From contig JAGQXA010000563.1 of the NCBI GenBank assembly GCA_020436865.1, positions 1 through 14,035 of the forward strand: a DNA stretch of 14,035 nucleotides, given 5' to 3'. The notes below the pieces were generated by a model. The model made no database searches. It was not told the origin of the DNA and saw only the letters and a program-made list of their open reading frames with translations. Source of the DNA: Saprospiraceae bacterium (lineage in GTDB: Bacteria > Bacteroidota > Bacteroidia > Chitinophagales > Saprospiraceae). Shown here piece by piece: positions 12,579 through 14,035 of this stretch. The position numbers and the translations under genes are program-made. The stretch's first letter is position 1, and every line of letters begins with the position of its first letter.

Positions 12579-13772
12579 ATGAACCCACCGATAAGTTTCG
12601 ATTCCTTCTGCGTGCGCGAATCCGATGACAAGCGCACCACCGCGCCTCACATCCTCCCCATCTACGCCACCTCTTCCTTCGCTTTTTCGTCGATCGAGGA
12701 AGGCATCGACATCTTCACGGGCAAGCAGCAAGGGCATGTGTACGGCCGCTACGGAAATCCCACCATCGAGACGGTCGCGGAGAAGATCGCCCGGCTGGAG
12801 ACGCACGGTCTGTCCGTGGAAGCTCACGGGATCCTCTTTTCCTCGGGCATGTCGGCCATTTCCACCTTGCTGCTGGCCGCGCTGCAGGCGGGCGATAAGA
12901 TCCTCACCCAGGGCAACCTGTACGGCGGCACCACCGAACTGCTGACCAAGATCTTTGCCCCCTTTGGCGTGGAAACCATCCTCACCGACCTGCGCGACCT
13001 GGAGAATGTGGAGGCCCGGCTCAAGGCCGAACCAAAGATCCGAATGGTGTATTTCGAAACGCCGGCCAATCCCACCCTGGCCTGCGTGGACATCGAGGGT
13101 CTCGCCTCCCTCGCGGCCAAATACGGCGCCTGTAGCGTGGTCGACAATACCTTTTGCACGCCCTACCTGCAACAACCCTTCCGATACGGGGTGGACTTCA
13201 TCGTGCATTCCACCACTAAATACCTCAACGGGCACGGTAACTCCATTGCCGGTATCCTCATCGGGCGCGATCCCGAATGGATGCGCAGCAAAGCCTGGAC
13301 CGCCATGAAACTCGCCGGCACCAACGCCAATCCGTGGGACGCCTGGCTGGTGCACAACGGCCTCAAAACCCTGCCCCTGCGCATGGATCGCCATAGCCGC
13401 AACGCCCAGGACCTGGCCGAACGCCTGGAAGCGCATCCGGCCGTAGCCCGGGTCAATTACAACGGACTCCCCTCCCACCCCGATCACGAACTGGCTGTTC
13501 GGCAGATGAGAGACTTCGGCGGTATGCTGAGCTTCGAGCTCAAAGGCGGACTGCAAGCCGGGATCGAATTGATGAAACAGATCAAATTTTGTAAATTAGC
13601 TCCAACCCTCGGCGACGTCGACACGCTTATCCTCCACCCGGCTTCCATGTCGCACCTCAATATCCCTCGCGAAGTGCGCGAACAAAACGGCATTACCGAC
13701 GGACTGATCCGCGTATCGGTCGGACTGGAATCCGTGGAGGATATCTGGGCGGACCTGGGTTCTGGATTCTAG
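12579..13772 (+). CDS. Cys/Met-metabolism PLP enzyme (cystathionine gamma-synthase / gamma-lyase family)
   Basis: A complete 397-residue fold-type I PLP enzyme of the trans-sulfuration family (MetB, CGL, MGL, MetZ). Visible residues are YGRYGNPT (55-62, with Tyr55 and Arg57 of the neighbouring subunit's phosphate cup), SSGMSA (88-93), the ring-stacking Tyr115 in LYGGT, Asp189 in VVDNTF, the PLP-binding Lys214 in STTKYLNGHG, and a C-terminal substrate-carboxylate Arg probably in LIRVSVGLE (Arg378). The position occupied by the activity-related Cys of methionine gamma-lyase is Gly117, so a specialised MGL is less likely. Choosing between synthase, lyase and O-acetyl/succinyl-homoserine sulfhydrylase needs a tree. 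The last residues (SGF) and the TAG stop are encoded by repeat array E, and array D ends 7 nt before the start. No clear promoter precedes it. The gene stands alone on its strand, with a secreted-protein gene 46 nt downstream. Confidence 0.92.
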   Translation: MNPPISFDSFCVRESDDKRTTAPHILPIYATSSFAFSSIEEGIDIFTGKQQGHVYGRYGNPTIETVAEKIARLETHGLSVEAHGILFSSGMSAISTLLLAALQAGDKILTQGNLYGGTTELLTKIFAPFGVETILTDLRDLENVEARLKAEPKIRMVYFETPANPTLACVDIEGLASLAAKYGACSVVDNTFCTPYLQQPFRYGVDFIVHSTTKYLNGHGNSIAGILIGRDPEWMRSKAWTAMKLAGTNANPWDAWLVHNGLKTLPLRMDRHSRNAQDLAERLEAHPAVARVNYNGLPSHPDHELAVRQMRDFGGMLSFELKGGLQAGIELMKQIKFCKLAPTLGDVDTLILHPASMSHLNIPREVREQNGITDGLIRVSVGLESVEDIWADLGSGF

Positions 13773-13798
13773 ATACTGGATGCTGGATGCTGGATTAG
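13757..13798. repeat. Array E: 7-bp tandem repeat spanning the PLP lyase stop codon
   Basis: Six 7-bp units can be laid end to end: GGGTTCT, GGATTCT, AGATACT, GGATGCT, GGATGCT, GGATTAG. The stop codon TAG (13770-13772) crosses from the second to the third unit, so the array begins inside the coding region and continues into the gap. The unit order GGATT, AGAT, GGAT, GGAT, GGAT matches array D read on the minus strand, so the two form an inverted pair around the gene. Confidence 0.87.
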
Positions 13799-13818
13799 TA
13801 ACGAAAAAACATCGGAAA

Positions 13819-14035
13819 ATGAAGCCGTTTTCCACCCTACTCGCTGTGCTCGCAGCAGGCTGCTTGAGCGCGCAATCCCTTCAATTTTCGAACATGGCCT
13901 ATAACCACAATCTGGTCGACACCTGCGGCAACGCCAAGTGGGGAGCGGGCGTGAGTTTCATGGACTTCAACGGCGACGGGCTCGACGACCTGACGATCGG
14001 GACCGCCGCCGGCCTGCCGGTGATGTTCTATGTGA
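13819..14035 (+). CDS. Secreted FG-GAP/VCBS repeat protein, N-terminal part (cut by window edge)
   Basis: The ATG at 13819 opens a frame running off the right edge (72 codons seen). The first 19 residues, MKPFSTLLAVLAAGCLSAQ, are a signal peptide with a cleavage-like end. The mature part contains GAGVSFMDFNGDGLDDLTIG, the opening of an FG-GAP/VCBS repeat, where D-x-N-x-D-G-x-x-D is a calcium-binding loop. Such proteins in Bacteroidota are usually long, surface-exposed beta-propellers, often exported by T9SS; the C-terminus that would show this is outside the window. It begins 46 nt after the PLP lyase stop, with array E between them. The role is unknown. Confidence 0.82.
   Translation, partial: MKPFSTLLAVLAAGCLSAQSLQFSNMAYNHNLVDTCGNAKWGAGVSFMDFNGDGLDDLTIGTAAGLPVMFYV

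Noticed and set aside
12564..13556. Minus-strand open frame (330 codons) opposite the PLP lyase gene
   Set aside because: The sense frame has a complete PLP active site; the antisense frame shows no domain and starts within repeat array D.
13583..13603. AT-rich patch inside the PLP lyase gene (around Lys-Phe-Cys-Lys-Leu codons), possible recombination point or internal promoter
   Set aside because: The reading frame and family alignment continue normally through it, and it is only about 20 nt long.

Overview
The window reads as chromosomal DNA of a GC-rich member of the Bacteroidota, most like the Saprospiraceae/Lewinella group. The evidence is a secreted protein with a type IX secretion (T9SS) type A sorting domain, a TonB-dependent receptor with an N-terminal carboxypeptidase-regulatory-like domain, a secreted FG-GAP/VCBS-type protein, genes without Shine-Dalgarno sequences, and one promoter that matches the Bacteroidota pattern TTTG-N19-TAnnTTTG exactly. 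Assignment below phylum level is inference.

Layout. On the minus strand, 1-2905 holds a phosphohexosamine-mutase-type enzyme (GlmM-like), then a cysteine desulfurase, then the start of a GNAT acetyltransferase cut by the window edge. Divergent from it, 3037-5097 is a tight plus-strand operon of a SAM methyltransferase, a PAP2-family phosphatase and a ZIP metal transporter, with 8-nt and 4-nt overlaps. Next, 5303-9707 is a plus-strand pair: a TonB-dependent receptor and a surface-secreted alpha/beta-hydrolase-fold protein whose usual nucleophile position is glycine. Facing it on the minus strand, 9793-12449 is an operon of an RluA-family pseudouridine synthase, a DUF1415 protein and a LuxC-family acyl-CoA reductase, driven by the exact-match promoter at 12464-12494. 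Finally, 12579-13772 (+) is a PLP-dependent Cys/Met-metabolism enzyme, followed by the start of an FG-GAP protein cut by the right edge.

Most of the genes are ordinary. The unusual layer is a set of five short phased tandem-repeat arrays with 7-, 8- or 9-bp units, each lying on or within a few bases of a coding boundary. Two arrays share one 9-bp unit and supply the TAG stop codon of two unrelated genes at the same position in the unit. An 8-bp-unit array fills the glmM-csd gap as a perfect 28-bp inverted repeat. Two 7-bp-unit arrays with a shared RGAT core bracket the PLP lyase gene in inverted orientation, and one of them encodes the enzyme's last residues and stop. I regard this repeat family as the best candidate for something undescribed here. 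Its function, if any, cannot be read from one window.
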